NCBI GenBank assembly: GCA_030065095.1
Contig: JASJDP010000035.1
Span: 1-60,472 of the forward strand
Length of the DNA: 60,472 nucleotides
Source: Rhodobacter sp.
GTDB lineage: Bacteria > Pseudomonadota > Alphaproteobacteria > Rhodobacterales > Rhodobacteraceae
Direction of reading: 5' to 3'
The notes beneath the pieces were generated by a model that saw only the letters and a program-made list of their open reading frames with translations, was not told the origin of the DNA and searched no databases. Positions 1 through 7,118 of this stretch are shown piece by piece; within the stretch, counting starts at the first letter, position 1, and the number at the start of each line of letters is the position of its first letter. The translations under genes and the position numbers were made by a program.

Positions 1-1
1 C

Positions 2-3000
2 TTCGACACGACCGCGGCCCTTGCCGAGACCGGCGACGACACCACCACAGGCGGTGATGGGACGACGGGCGGCGGCGACACGACGGGCGGCGATGACGGC
101 ACGTCCGGCGGTCACGACGGTGGACATGATGGCGGACATATCGGCGGGCATGACGACCCGCATGACAATTCCGCCGCGATCGACCCGCCCGGCGTCGGGG
201 CCTCCTCGGCCGAGATCAACGCCTATCTCGATGCCCTGGCCGCCCTGCCCGACACCCATAGTCACGGCAACGACGCGGCCAAGGCCGAAGAGCATATGGC
301 GGCCCTCGGCCTGGTCGAACGCGGCGAGGCCACCCATGTGGCGATCGGCGACGGCGACTGGGACGACCCCTCGATCTGGTCCAACGGCCAAGTGCCCGGG
401 GATGGCGCAAAAGTGCTTGTTCCTCAGGGTGTTACGGTCAATTATGGTGTGGTCAGCGATGCCCGCCTGTTCACCGTCCGCGTTGACGGCAAGCTGGACT
501 TCGCGACCGATACCGACAGCCAGATGATCTTCGACACGATGGTCGTGGCGCCCTCGGGCTATCTGGAGATCGGCACCATGGCCGACCCGGTCGACCCCAA
601 CGTCACCATCGACCTGATCGTCGCCAACAACGGCCCGATCGACACCAACTGGGATCCGATGCTGCTGTCGCGTGGCATTGTCTCGCACGGCAAGACCTCG
701 ATTCACGGCGCCGAGAAGGACAGCCACGACAAGGTCACCGAAGACCCGATGGCAGGCGATACCTCGGTCAAGTTCGCCGCTGTGCCGACCGGCTGGCAGG
801 TGGGCGACACGATCGTCATCGCCGGCACCCATTACGACGGCTGGAGCGGCAACCGCGAGAACTGGTCGCCGCCGGAAGACGAAGTGCGTGTGATCACAAA
901 AATCGACGACGATGGCCGGATCCATTTCGACGAGGCGCTGATCCACGATCACGACGCCCCGCGCGAGGATCTCAAGACTTCCGTGGCGAACTATACCCGC
1001 AACGTTTCGGTCGAGACCGAAAACGCCGAAACCGCAGAGGTTTTCGAGCGCGGCCACGTGATGTTCATGCACAATGACGATGTCGACGTGCGCTATGCCG
1101 AGTTCCACGAACTGGGCCGCACAGACAAGTCGATCGACGCCCTGCCCGTGGACGATTTCGACACGATCCGCTTCGACAGCAACGTCCAGGGCCGCTATTC
1201 GCTGCACCTGCACCGCGCCGGCGTCGAGGACATCAACGACCCGGCCATCCTGGAAGGCAATGCCGTCTTCGGCTCGCCCGGCTGGGGCTACGTGCATCAC
1301 GACTCGAACGCCATTCTGGACAACAACGCCAGCTATGACACGTTCGGCGCGGGCTTCGTGGCCGAGACCGGCAACGAAACCGGGGCATGGAACGACAATA
1401 TCGCGATCTTTGCCCAGGGCATCTCGTGGAGCGTTCCGAAGAACCAGTCGGAAATCGTCGATTTCTTCGACACCGCCAAGGGCGGCGACGGGTTCTGGTT
1501 CCAGGGCCGCATGGTCAGCTCGACCGACAATATCGCGGCCAGCGTGAACCATGGCTTCGTCTACTTCCATCGCGACCAAACCGGCACGATGGAACGGTTC
1601 GATTCCGATCTTTTCGCCTTCCCGGATGCGATGCATTACCGCGAGAGCGTCACCGCCGACGATGCGCCGATCCGCATCTTCGAGGGCAACGAGACCTTTG
1701 CCGCCAATGAAGGCCTGCATGTGGTCAAGGCCAACACCTCGCAAGGCCACGACGTCTGGAGCCACCTGACGGACTTCACCGCCTGGAACGTCGAGACCGG
1801 TGCCCATCTGCAGTACACCTCGCATTACATCCTCGAGGACTTCGACGTGGTCGGCAAGGAGCCAAGCGGCTGGTCGGACGCGGATTACGGTCTGCTGTTC
1901 GGCAACAACCTGTCGGATATCGTGGTCAAGGACAGCACCATCGAAGGCTTCGATGTCGGCATCAACCTGAACAAGGAGTTCACCAACGGCACGCCCGAGG
2001 ATCGGCACGATTACTTCGTGATCGACACCGTGATCAGCGACGTGAACCGGGACTACACCAACTACGATCCGAGCCGCGACACGATCATGAGCAGCGGCGA
2101 GGCTGCCGGGCTGGATCCCAACCTCGAGCTTGGCCGATTGAGCTGGACCGATGGCGGCGACCGCATCACGCTTTTGGAAGGCACCAAGGAAGACAGCCTG
2201 GGCCGGATCGACTTCCCCAACGGCATGGACATCTTCCGCCTGCGCCAGGACGACATCATCCGCTACATGGAGCAGGACGGCTATTACACCACCTCCGGCG
2301 GCGACGCCTATATCCTGATCGATATCTACTTCACCGACCGCCTGACCGGCGAGCTTTTCAAGGAAGTCCACCCGATCTGGCTGGAGGATGTCGGCTGGGG
2401 CGCCAGCAAGTTCGACAACGTGGTCGATAACGGCCAGCAGAACATCGTCACCCAGAACGGCGTCGCCATGGCCGGCGATACCGTTCTGGACACCGCCATC
2501 CCGGTCAGCGAACCGGCCACCGTGCTGGAAAACGCCATGGTCCATCAGGAAACCATGGCGATGATGCCCGAGGCCGAGACGCTCGAGGCGCATATGGCGA
2601 TGGAGAGCATGTCGACCACGATCGACGAGATCTGGATGGACGGCTATGCCGGCACCGAAACGCTCGGCATCGCTGTTGGTGACGACGCGCTCTTCGTTAA
2701 CACCGGCGATATCGAGAATGTCGATCTGCTGGCCACGGGCGGCGACACCGTTCTGGCCTCGGACGGCAGCTATACGGTCGGCGCTGACCGCACATTGGCG
2801 GTCTTCGAAGCCAGCGCCCGGGTCGGCTTCGATGGCGAGGACGGCACCATGTCGCTGCTCGAGTTCGAAGAAGACGCCAACCTGCTCTATGCGGCGCAGG
2901 ACGGCGATCTGGGCACGATCGAAGAGTTCGACAGCGGGCAGTTCGGCGGCGACACGCAGTCGGGCATCGACCTCGGCAGCGCCAAGCTGTCGATCGATCT

Positions 3001-3322
3001 GACCGGCCTGTCGGCCGAGGCGGCCAACACCTTCACCCTGCTGTCAGCCGACGAGCTGGTCGGCGTCTTCAAGGAGGCTCTGGTCGAGGGGCTCGGGCCC
3101 CGCGATGCCAAGGTGATGGTCGACTACGCCTCTGACAGCGTCACACTCGAACTGATCGAAGGCACCGGCGCGGTCGAGATCGTGACATCGGGCGACGAGA
3201 CCGAGGTCAGCGACGGCTACGAGGCGCTGTGGGAGACCCTCACAAGCGGCCATGCGATGCCGACCGAGATGGATCCGAGCCTGATGGACGAGGACGAGCA
3301 CCTGCTGCACGACGCAGCCTGA
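2..3322 (+). CDS. G8-domain secreted-type protein, 5' truncated
   Basis: The reading frame is open from base 2 to a TGA at 3320-3322, so 1106 residues are visible and the true start lies outside the window. The first 65 or so residues are a Gly/Asp/Thr/His-rich linker (repeats such as GGDTTGGDDG and HDGGHDGGH). Residues about 110-210 match the G8 domain (GDWDDPSIWSNGQVPGDGAK, then short beta-rich repeats). The centre has the repetitive short-strand character of a right-handed beta-helix, as in CEMIP-like polysaccharide-associated proteins. The last 250 residues are acidic beta-rich repeats (GTIEEFDSGQFGG). G8 proteins are usually extracellular and linked to polysaccharide binding or cleavage. 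No membrane anchor or VPLPA-type C-terminal sorting signal is visible. The substrate is unknown. A strong terminator follows the stop. Confidence 0.75.
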   Translation, partial: FDTTAALAETGDDTTTGGDGTTGGGDTTGGDDGTSGGHDGGHDGGHIGGHDDPHDNSAAIDPPGVGASSAEINAYLDALAALPDTHSHGNDAAKAEEHMAALGLVERGEATHVAIGDGDWDDPSIWSNGQVPGDGAKVLVPQGVTVNYGVVSDARLFTVRVDGKLDFATDTDSQMIFDTMVVAPSGYLEIGTMADPVDPNVTIDLIVANNGPIDTNWDPMLLSRGIVSHGKTSIHGAEKDSHDKVTEDPMAGDTSVKFAAVPTGWQVGDTIVIAGTHYDGWSGNRENWSPPEDEVRVITKIDDDGRIHFDEALIHDHDAPREDLKTSVANYTRNVSVETENAETAEVFERGHVMFMHNDDVDVRYAEFHELGRTDKSIDALPVDDFDTIRFDSNVQGRYSLHLHRAGVEDINDPAILEGNAVFGSPGWGYVHHDSNAILDNNASYDTFGAGFVAETGNETGAWNDNIAIFAQGISWSVPKNQSEIVDFFDTAKGGDGFWFQGRMVSSTDNIAASVNHGFVYFHRDQTGTMERFDSDLFAFPDAMHYRESVTADDAPIRIFEGNETFAANEGLHVVKANTSQGHDVWSHLTDFTAWNVETGAHLQYTSHYILEDFDVVGKEPSGWSDADYGLLFGNNLSDIVVKDSTIEGFDVGINLNKEFTNGTPEDRHDYFVIDTVISDVNRDYTNYDPSRDTIMSSGEAAGLDPNLELGRLSWTDGGDRITLLEGTKEDSLGRIDFPNGMDIFRLRQDDIIRYMEQDGYYTTSGGDAYILIDIYFTDRLTGELFKEVHPIWLEDVGWGASKFDNVVDNGQQNIVTQNGVAMAGDTVLDTAIPVSEPATVLENAMVHQETMAMMPEAETLEAHMAMESMSTTIDEIWMDGYAGTETLGIAVGDDALFVNTGDIENVDLLATGGDTVLASDGSYTVGADRTLAVFEASARVGFDGEDGTMSLLEFEEDANLLYAAQDGDLGTIEEFDSGQFGGDTQSGIDLGSAKLSIDLTGLSAEAANTFTLLSADELVGVFKEALVEGLGPRDAKVMVDYASDSVTLELIEGTGAVEIVTSGDETEVSDGYEALWETLTSGHAMPTEMDPSLMDEDEHLLHDAA

Positions 3323-3330
3323 TAAAACGA

Positions 3331-3370
3331 AGGCCCCGGAGTACGTCTCCGGGGCCTTTTCTTTCTTACC
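3331..3370 (+). terminator. Rho-independent terminator after the G8 gene
   Basis: A perfect 11-bp stem (AGGCCCCGGAG at 3331-3341 with its complement at 3347-3357) encloses a 5-nt loop and is followed by a T-rich tract (TTTTCTTTCTT). It starts 8 nt after the stop of the G8 gene, so it should end that transcript. Confidence 0.9.
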
Positions 3371-3371
3371 G

Positions 3372-3395
3372 AAAAGTTTCGCATGCGAAACTTTT
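3372..3395. other. 24-bp perfect palindrome, candidate parS or bidirectional terminator
   Basis: Left half AAAAGTTTCGCA (3372-3383) is exactly repeated as its reverse complement at 3384-3395. It lies 2 bp beyond the parB stop, between the convergent G8 and parB genes. Alphaproteobacterial plasmid partition sites are commonly perfect palindromes next to parAB, and the inner 16 bp (GTTTCGCATGCGAAAC) has that form. The flanking A and T runs also allow a bidirectional terminator stem with a 4-nt loop. The sequence alone cannot decide between the two. Confidence 0.6.
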
Positions 3396-3397
3396 TG

Positions 3398-4348
3398 TTA
3401 ACGCCGGGCGATCCAGTCCCGCAAAGCATCGACGAAAGCGCCATCGACCACCGGGCCGGACAGCACCACCCTGCCCTCTCTCGCCTCCATCACCAGGCCC
3501 GGCTCCAGCACCTCGCGCTGCACGCTGTCCGGAGCCGTTTCCGCAGGTTTCAGGCACTGTTCAAGGATATTTCGCTCGCCTTCGGCCGTGTCCGGGCGGG
3601 CCGCGCGCAGCGCGACCTTGACCCGGGACTCGAAGCCGGGATCGGATTTGAGCGCCTTCACCAGCGCCAGGCCCAGATGCTCGGGGATCTGCGCCGGGAA
3701 CCGCAACTCGGGCCCAAGCGCGTTCACCAGGGTGACGAAACTGCCGATCTTCGACCGCCGCGCCTTGGGCGTGTGGGCAAACAGCGCCTTCACCGCGCGG
3801 GTGGCATCGGGAAAGACCCCCTGCCCTGCCGCCGCCACGGCGATATGGGCGCGTTCGTAGAAGGACAGATTGGCCCGGACCTCGTTTTCCTCGACCATCG
3901 CCTGGTAGGCGCCCTGGCTGCTCTCGGGCTGCCTGATCAGCGCCAGCACGTGCGGCGCGTCGAGATCCTGCAGCGCCATCACCCGGCGGAGCCCCGAGAT
4001 CAGACCATAGCGGCCATCCGGCAGCCCCAACACCTCGATCGGGGTCTGCTGGCCGCGCTCGGCGATCGAGGCCCTGAGCAGGTCCATCTCCTCGCTGTCG
4101 AAGGCGATCCGGTCGCGGGCGAGATGGCGCATCTCGATGGCCTCGAGCGCGATCTTCTTGACGATGCGCCCCTCCTCCTCGGCCGCCGTCATCTCGCGCG
4201 CCACCTCCTCGAGCGCGGCGCGGCCGGCGACATCGCCCGCCACCTCGGCGATCGGCATGCGGCGGCGGTCGGAAAACATCGATTTCGTCTCGATTTCAGC
4301 AGGAACAGTGACTGTATCGCCCAGGTCCAGGCGTTTGCGCTTTGCCAT
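3398..4348 (-). CDS. parB: ParB-family plasmid partition protein
   Basis: A 316-aa ParB/RepB-type centromere-binding protein. After a basic N-terminus (MAKRKRLDLGD), residues about 75-160 hold the ParB N-terminal CTPase-type domain, with GLISGLRRVMAL at 115-126 corresponding to the GERR box; here it reads GLRR. The following helix-rich segment (about 165-250) is the expected DNA-binding part. It starts 9 bp after the parA stop, so parA and parB form one minus-strand operon. Its role is to bind a parS palindrome, of which 3372-3395 is the obvious candidate, and to work with ParA in segregating the replicon. Confidence 0.9.
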   Translation of the reverse strand: MAKRKRLDLGDTVTVPAEIETKSMFSDRRRMPIAEVAGDVAGRAALEEVAREMTAAEEEGRIVKKIALEAIEMRHLARDRIAFDSEEMDLLRASIAERGQQTPIEVLGLPDGRYGLISGLRRVMALQDLDAPHVLALIRQPESSQGAYQAMVEENEVRANLSFYERAHIAVAAAGQGVFPDATRAVKALFAHTPKARRSKIGSFVTLVNALGPELRFPAQIPEHLGLALVKALKSDPGFESRVKVALRAARPDTAEGERNILEQCLKPAETAPDSVQREVLEPGLVMEAREGRVVLSGPVVDGAFVDALRDWIARR

Positions 4349-4357
4349 CTCGGCCCC

Positions 4358-5740
4358 CTATTCTGCCGCTTGCGCAGCGGCCAGTTCGTCGCGACGCCAG
4401 ACCCCGATCAGAAGCCGTTTCACCGCCGCCCATGTCTCGTCGAACGCCGCGCGCCCGCGGACATAGGTCTCGCGGTTGAAGTCGCGGTAGTCGGCCTCGT
4501 AAATCCCGGCCACCTGTTCGTTCGCCTGGCCCACCAATGCCGTGAAATCCTGACGATAGGGTGAAAGCACCGTGCCGAGATAGGCCTGCATCAGCGCGGC
4601 GAATTCGGCCTGCTGGCTGCCGTCATAGCGGGTGACGATCGCCCGGACCGCGTCCCACTCGAAGGACAGGCCCGGCCGGCCGAGCGCGCGGGCCGCGATG
4701 TTCTCGCCGTCCTCGATGCTGGCGAAGGTGGCGTGCAGCATGTCGAAGAACCGGCCCGTGCTTTCGAATTCGAGGAAACTCGCCCCGGTCGGCACCAGCA
4801 GGATATCGGTCGCCGCCAGCGCATTGATCGTCAGATAGCCCAGGGCGGGCGGTGTATCGAGGATGACGACGTCGTACTGCTCCAGCACCCCGTCGGCCTC
4901 CAGACGCTCCGAGAGCGCGTCCCAGAGCTTCCACGAGCGCGCCGCCATCCGCCAGACCGGCACCTGGAACTCGGCCCAGTAGAGGTCGAGCTGGGCCCCG
5001 ATCAGGTCGATATTCGGCCAATGGGTTTTCTGGGCCAGATCCTGCGCCGAAAGCTCCATCGCCTGCGCCACGGTGTCTTCGAGGGGCAGGGGGGCCTCGC
5101 CGCGGTCCAGCCGGGCCTGGTTCTCGCTTCGCAGATGCTCGCCGTAATGGCGCGCCAGCAGCGGGAAGACGGTCTGCCATTCGTCCGCGACCCGGCCGCC
5201 GAAGATCGAGGTCATCGAGCCCTGGCTGTCGAGATCGACCACCAGCACCCGGTAGCCATCGAGCGCGGCCGACATCGCCAGATGCGCCGCCGTCGAGGTC
5301 TTGCCGACCCCGCCTTTGAAATTGGCCACGGCAATCACCTTGGCGGGCAGCCCTTGCGGGCGGTAGGGCAGGTACTCGCGGGTCTTGGCCCCTTCGGCGG
5401 CGAAAAAGGCGCGCAAGGTCAGAACCTCGTCGAGGCTGAACCACTTGGCGCCGCCCTCGGTTTCGGTGGTGCCCTGGGGCAGGTCGGGGTTCTGGCGCAG
5501 GACGCGGCGGAAATGGGCCTGGGCGACCGGGATCAGGTACTTGGTGATTTCCCAGGTCGAGAACCGGCGCAGGGTTTTCTCGCCCTGGTCGTCCAGTCCC
5601 CGACCCGCGAGGTCGTTGCGTCCCTTGCGGCAGGCCTCGGCGATGGCGGCGAAGCCATCGGTATCGAGCGGTGCGCCAAGGCTGGCCATGGCGTCATCGG
5701 GTGACAATCCGTGATAGGGGGCGAGGTCGTTGCTGCTCAT
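4358..5740 (-). CDS. parA: ParA-family partition ATPase
   Basis: A 460-aa type Ia ParA. An N-terminal helix-turn-helix region (around STWEITKYLIPVAQAHFRR, about 60-110) precedes the ATPase, whose deviant Walker A is FKGGVGKTS at about 141-149 and Walker A' is VVDLDSQGS. A later DTPPALGYL segment is the Walker B region. The N-terminal DNA-binding extension is what type Ia ParA proteins use to repress their own promoter, and an inverted repeat suited to that lies 20 bp upstream (5761-5788). The ATG at 5740 is preferred to an in-frame TTG one codon upstream because it has a GGGAG box at a usual distance. The gene is divergent from repA across the origin. Confidence 0.93.
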   Translation of the reverse strand: MSSNDLAPYHGLSPDDAMASLGAPLDTDGFAAIAEACRKGRNDLAGRGLDDQGEKTLRRFSTWEITKYLIPVAQAHFRRVLRQNPDLPQGTTETEGGAKWFSLDEVLTLRAFFAAEGAKTREYLPYRPQGLPAKVIAVANFKGGVGKTSTAAHLAMSAALDGYRVLVVDLDSQGSMTSIFGGRVADEWQTVFPLLARHYGEHLRSENQARLDRGEAPLPLEDTVAQAMELSAQDLAQKTHWPNIDLIGAQLDLYWAEFQVPVWRMAARSWKLWDALSERLEADGVLEQYDVVILDTPPALGYLTINALAATDILLVPTGASFLEFESTGRFFDMLHATFASIEDGENIAARALGRPGLSFEWDAVRAIVTRYDGSQQAEFAALMQAYLGTVLSPYRQDFTALVGQANEQVAGIYEADYRDFNRETYVRGRAAFDETWAAVKRLLIGVWRRDELAAAQAAE

Positions 5741-5760
5741 CAACGAAACTCCCGTGTGCT

Positions 5761-5788
5761 GTGTTTTTTACAAAGTAGCGAAAAACAC
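5761..5788. promoter_or_regulatory. Inverted repeat upstream of parA, probable autoregulatory operator
   Basis: GTGTTTTT at 5761-5768 is repeated in inverted form as AAAAACAC at 5781-5788 with a 12-nt spacer, starting 20 bp upstream of the parA ATG. Type Ia ParA proteins repress their own operon through such sites. Assignment rests on position and symmetry only. Confidence 0.5.
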
Positions 5789-5950
5789 GGTACATGGAAA
5801 GCAGAACGGCATCCCTCTCGCTTTTCTCAGCATTTTCCGGCGGATTTTCGCAAGATCCGTCTGCTGAATGGAGTTATATTGGGTTAATTTTTGTTACGGG
5901 TCCATCCGCCTTCCGGAACAGTCTGACAGATCATGCTTTTTTCGCAGGCA

Positions 5951-6011
5951 GCGACTCCGATCCCCCGAAAAAGCGACTCTGAACCCCCGAGCCGGTGACT
6001 CCGATCCCCCG
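5951..6011 (+). repeat. Three iterons of the origin
   Basis: GCGACTCCGATCCCCCG (5951-5967), GCGACTCTGAACCCCCG (5973-5989) and GTGACTCCGATCCCCCG (5995-6011) are direct repeats whose starts are exactly 22 bp apart, which is two helical turns. Such iterons are normally bound by the cognate Rep protein. They lie upstream of repA. Confidence 0.88.
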
Positions 6012-6036
6012 TTGGGCACTGGTGTTCCGGAGGGCT

Positions 6037-6045
6037 TGTGGATAA
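6037..6045 (-). promoter_or_regulatory. DnaA box
   Basis: TGTGGATAA on the plus strand is the exact complement of the consensus DnaA box TTATCCACA. It lies between the iterons and repA, where host DnaA would assist opening. Confidence 0.8.
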
Positions 6046-6069
6046 CTTTGCCGTAATTAAAACCACGAA

Positions 6070-6082
6070 TCCCGAAACGGGA
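6070..6082. promoter_or_regulatory. Small hairpin just upstream of the repA ribosome binding site
   Basis: TCCCG-AAA-CGGGA forms a 5-bp perfect stem with a 3-nt loop, ending 2 bp before the GAGAGG box of repA. It could be a Rep autoregulatory half-operator or a leader hairpin. Evidence is symmetry and position only. Confidence 0.3.
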
Positions 6083-6096
6083 CCGAGAGGCACGGC

Positions 6097-7080
6097 ATGA
6101 GCAGGGCAGGGGGCAGCACTCCGGCGATCGGCGATTTCTTCGTCTGCGACTTTCTGAGCGCGGCCCCGAAGCACGACTTGGCGTCGATGGAGCATCCACT
6201 GTTCTCGCTCTCGACCCGGCCCGACCGGCGCATCCTGGAATATGTCCATAACGACGTGACCGTGCGGGTGACACCCAGCGTGCAGGGCCGCGCGACCATT
6301 TTCGATGCCGACATCCTGATCTTCTGCATCAGCCAGCTTATGGCGGCGCTGAACGCGGGCAAGCCGGTGGCGCGCAAGATGACGCTGACCGCGCATGATC
6401 TGCTGCTGGCCACCGGGCGCGAGACCAGCGGCGATGCCTATCGCCGTCTCAAGCAGGCGTTCGAGCGGCTGGCGGGCACGCGCATCACCACCAATATCGT
6501 TACCGGTGAGACCGAGATCACCAGCGGGTTCGGCCTGATCGAGGCCTGGGAGATCGTTCGCCGCACCCGCGCCGGGCGGATGGTCAGCGTCAGCGTCACG
6601 CTGTCGGACTGGCTGTATCAGGCGGTGCTGTCGCGCAGCGTTCTGACCTTGAACAGAGACTATTTCCGCCTGCGCAAGCCGCTGGAGCGGCGGCTGTACG
6701 AACTGGCGCGCAAGCATTGCGGCCACCAGCCGCTCTGGCGGGTCTCGGTCGAGACGCTGCTGAAGAAAACCGGCTCGACCAGCCCGCGCCGGGTGTTCCG
6801 GGCGATGCTGCGCGAGATCATCCGTGCCGATGGTCTGCCGGATTACACGCTGACCGAGGAGGCTGGCGACGTCATTGCGGTGACCCGCAAGGGGGCGGTG
6901 GTCGAACCCGGCGCGGGCCTTTTGCTGTCGCCCGAGGCGCTGGACGCCGCCCGCCGCCTGGCGCCGGGGGCGGATATCTATGCGCTCGAGGCCGAATGGC
7001 AGGCTTTCGCCGCCCGCCGGGCGCGCCCGCGCGACCCGGATGCCGCATTCCTTGGCTGGGTTCGCAAGCGAATGGAATAA
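6097..7080 (+). CDS. repA: Plasmid replication initiator RepA (RPA family)
   Basis: A 327-aa protein of the RPA replication initiator family (Pfam PF10134), the RepA type common on Rhodobacterales plasmids. Typical segments are MEHPLFSLSTRPDRR near residues 31-45, DADILIFCISQLM, KMTLTAHDLLLATGRETSG and the winged-helix part RLKQAFERLAGTRITTNI. YFRLRKPLERRLYELARKHCG and the C-terminal LGWVRKR fit as well. The ATG at 6097 follows GAGAGG at a 6-nt spacing. It is divergent from parAB over the origin and should bind the three iterons. The type of replicase identifies this segment as extrachromosomal. Confidence 0.93.
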   Translation: MSRAGGSTPAIGDFFVCDFLSAAPKHDLASMEHPLFSLSTRPDRRILEYVHNDVTVRVTPSVQGRATIFDADILIFCISQLMAALNAGKPVARKMTLTAHDLLLATGRETSGDAYRRLKQAFERLAGTRITTNIVTGETEITSGFGLIEAWEIVRRTRAGRMVSVSVTLSDWLYQAVLSRSVLTLNRDYFRLRKPLERRLYELARKHCGHQPLWRVSVETLLKKTGSTSPRRVFRAMLREIIRADGLPDYTLTEEAGDVIAVTRKGAVVEPGAGLLLSPEALDAARRLAPGADIYALEAEWQAFAARRARPRDPDAAFLGWVRKRME

Positions 7081-7118
7081 GACTTATTCCGGCCCATCTC
7101 ATCGTGTAGGACACCGCC

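Larger units (their letters stand above)
5741..6096. other. Replication origin region between parA and repA
   Basis: A 356-bp gene-free interval between the divergent parA and repA genes. From left to right it holds the parA operator candidate (5761-5788), an AT-rich stretch (5873-5897), three 22-bp-spaced iterons (5951-6011), a consensus DnaA box (6037-6045), a small hairpin (6070-6082) and the repA ribosome binding site (GAGAGG, 6085-6090). This is the standard content of an iteron-controlled origin. Confidence 0.85.

Noticed and set aside
891-900. Second copy of TGTGATCACA
   Set aside because: Inside the G8 coding sequence where it is just Val-Ile-Thr codons; further partial copies at 24662 and 57309 are also coding. 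No support for a regulon.
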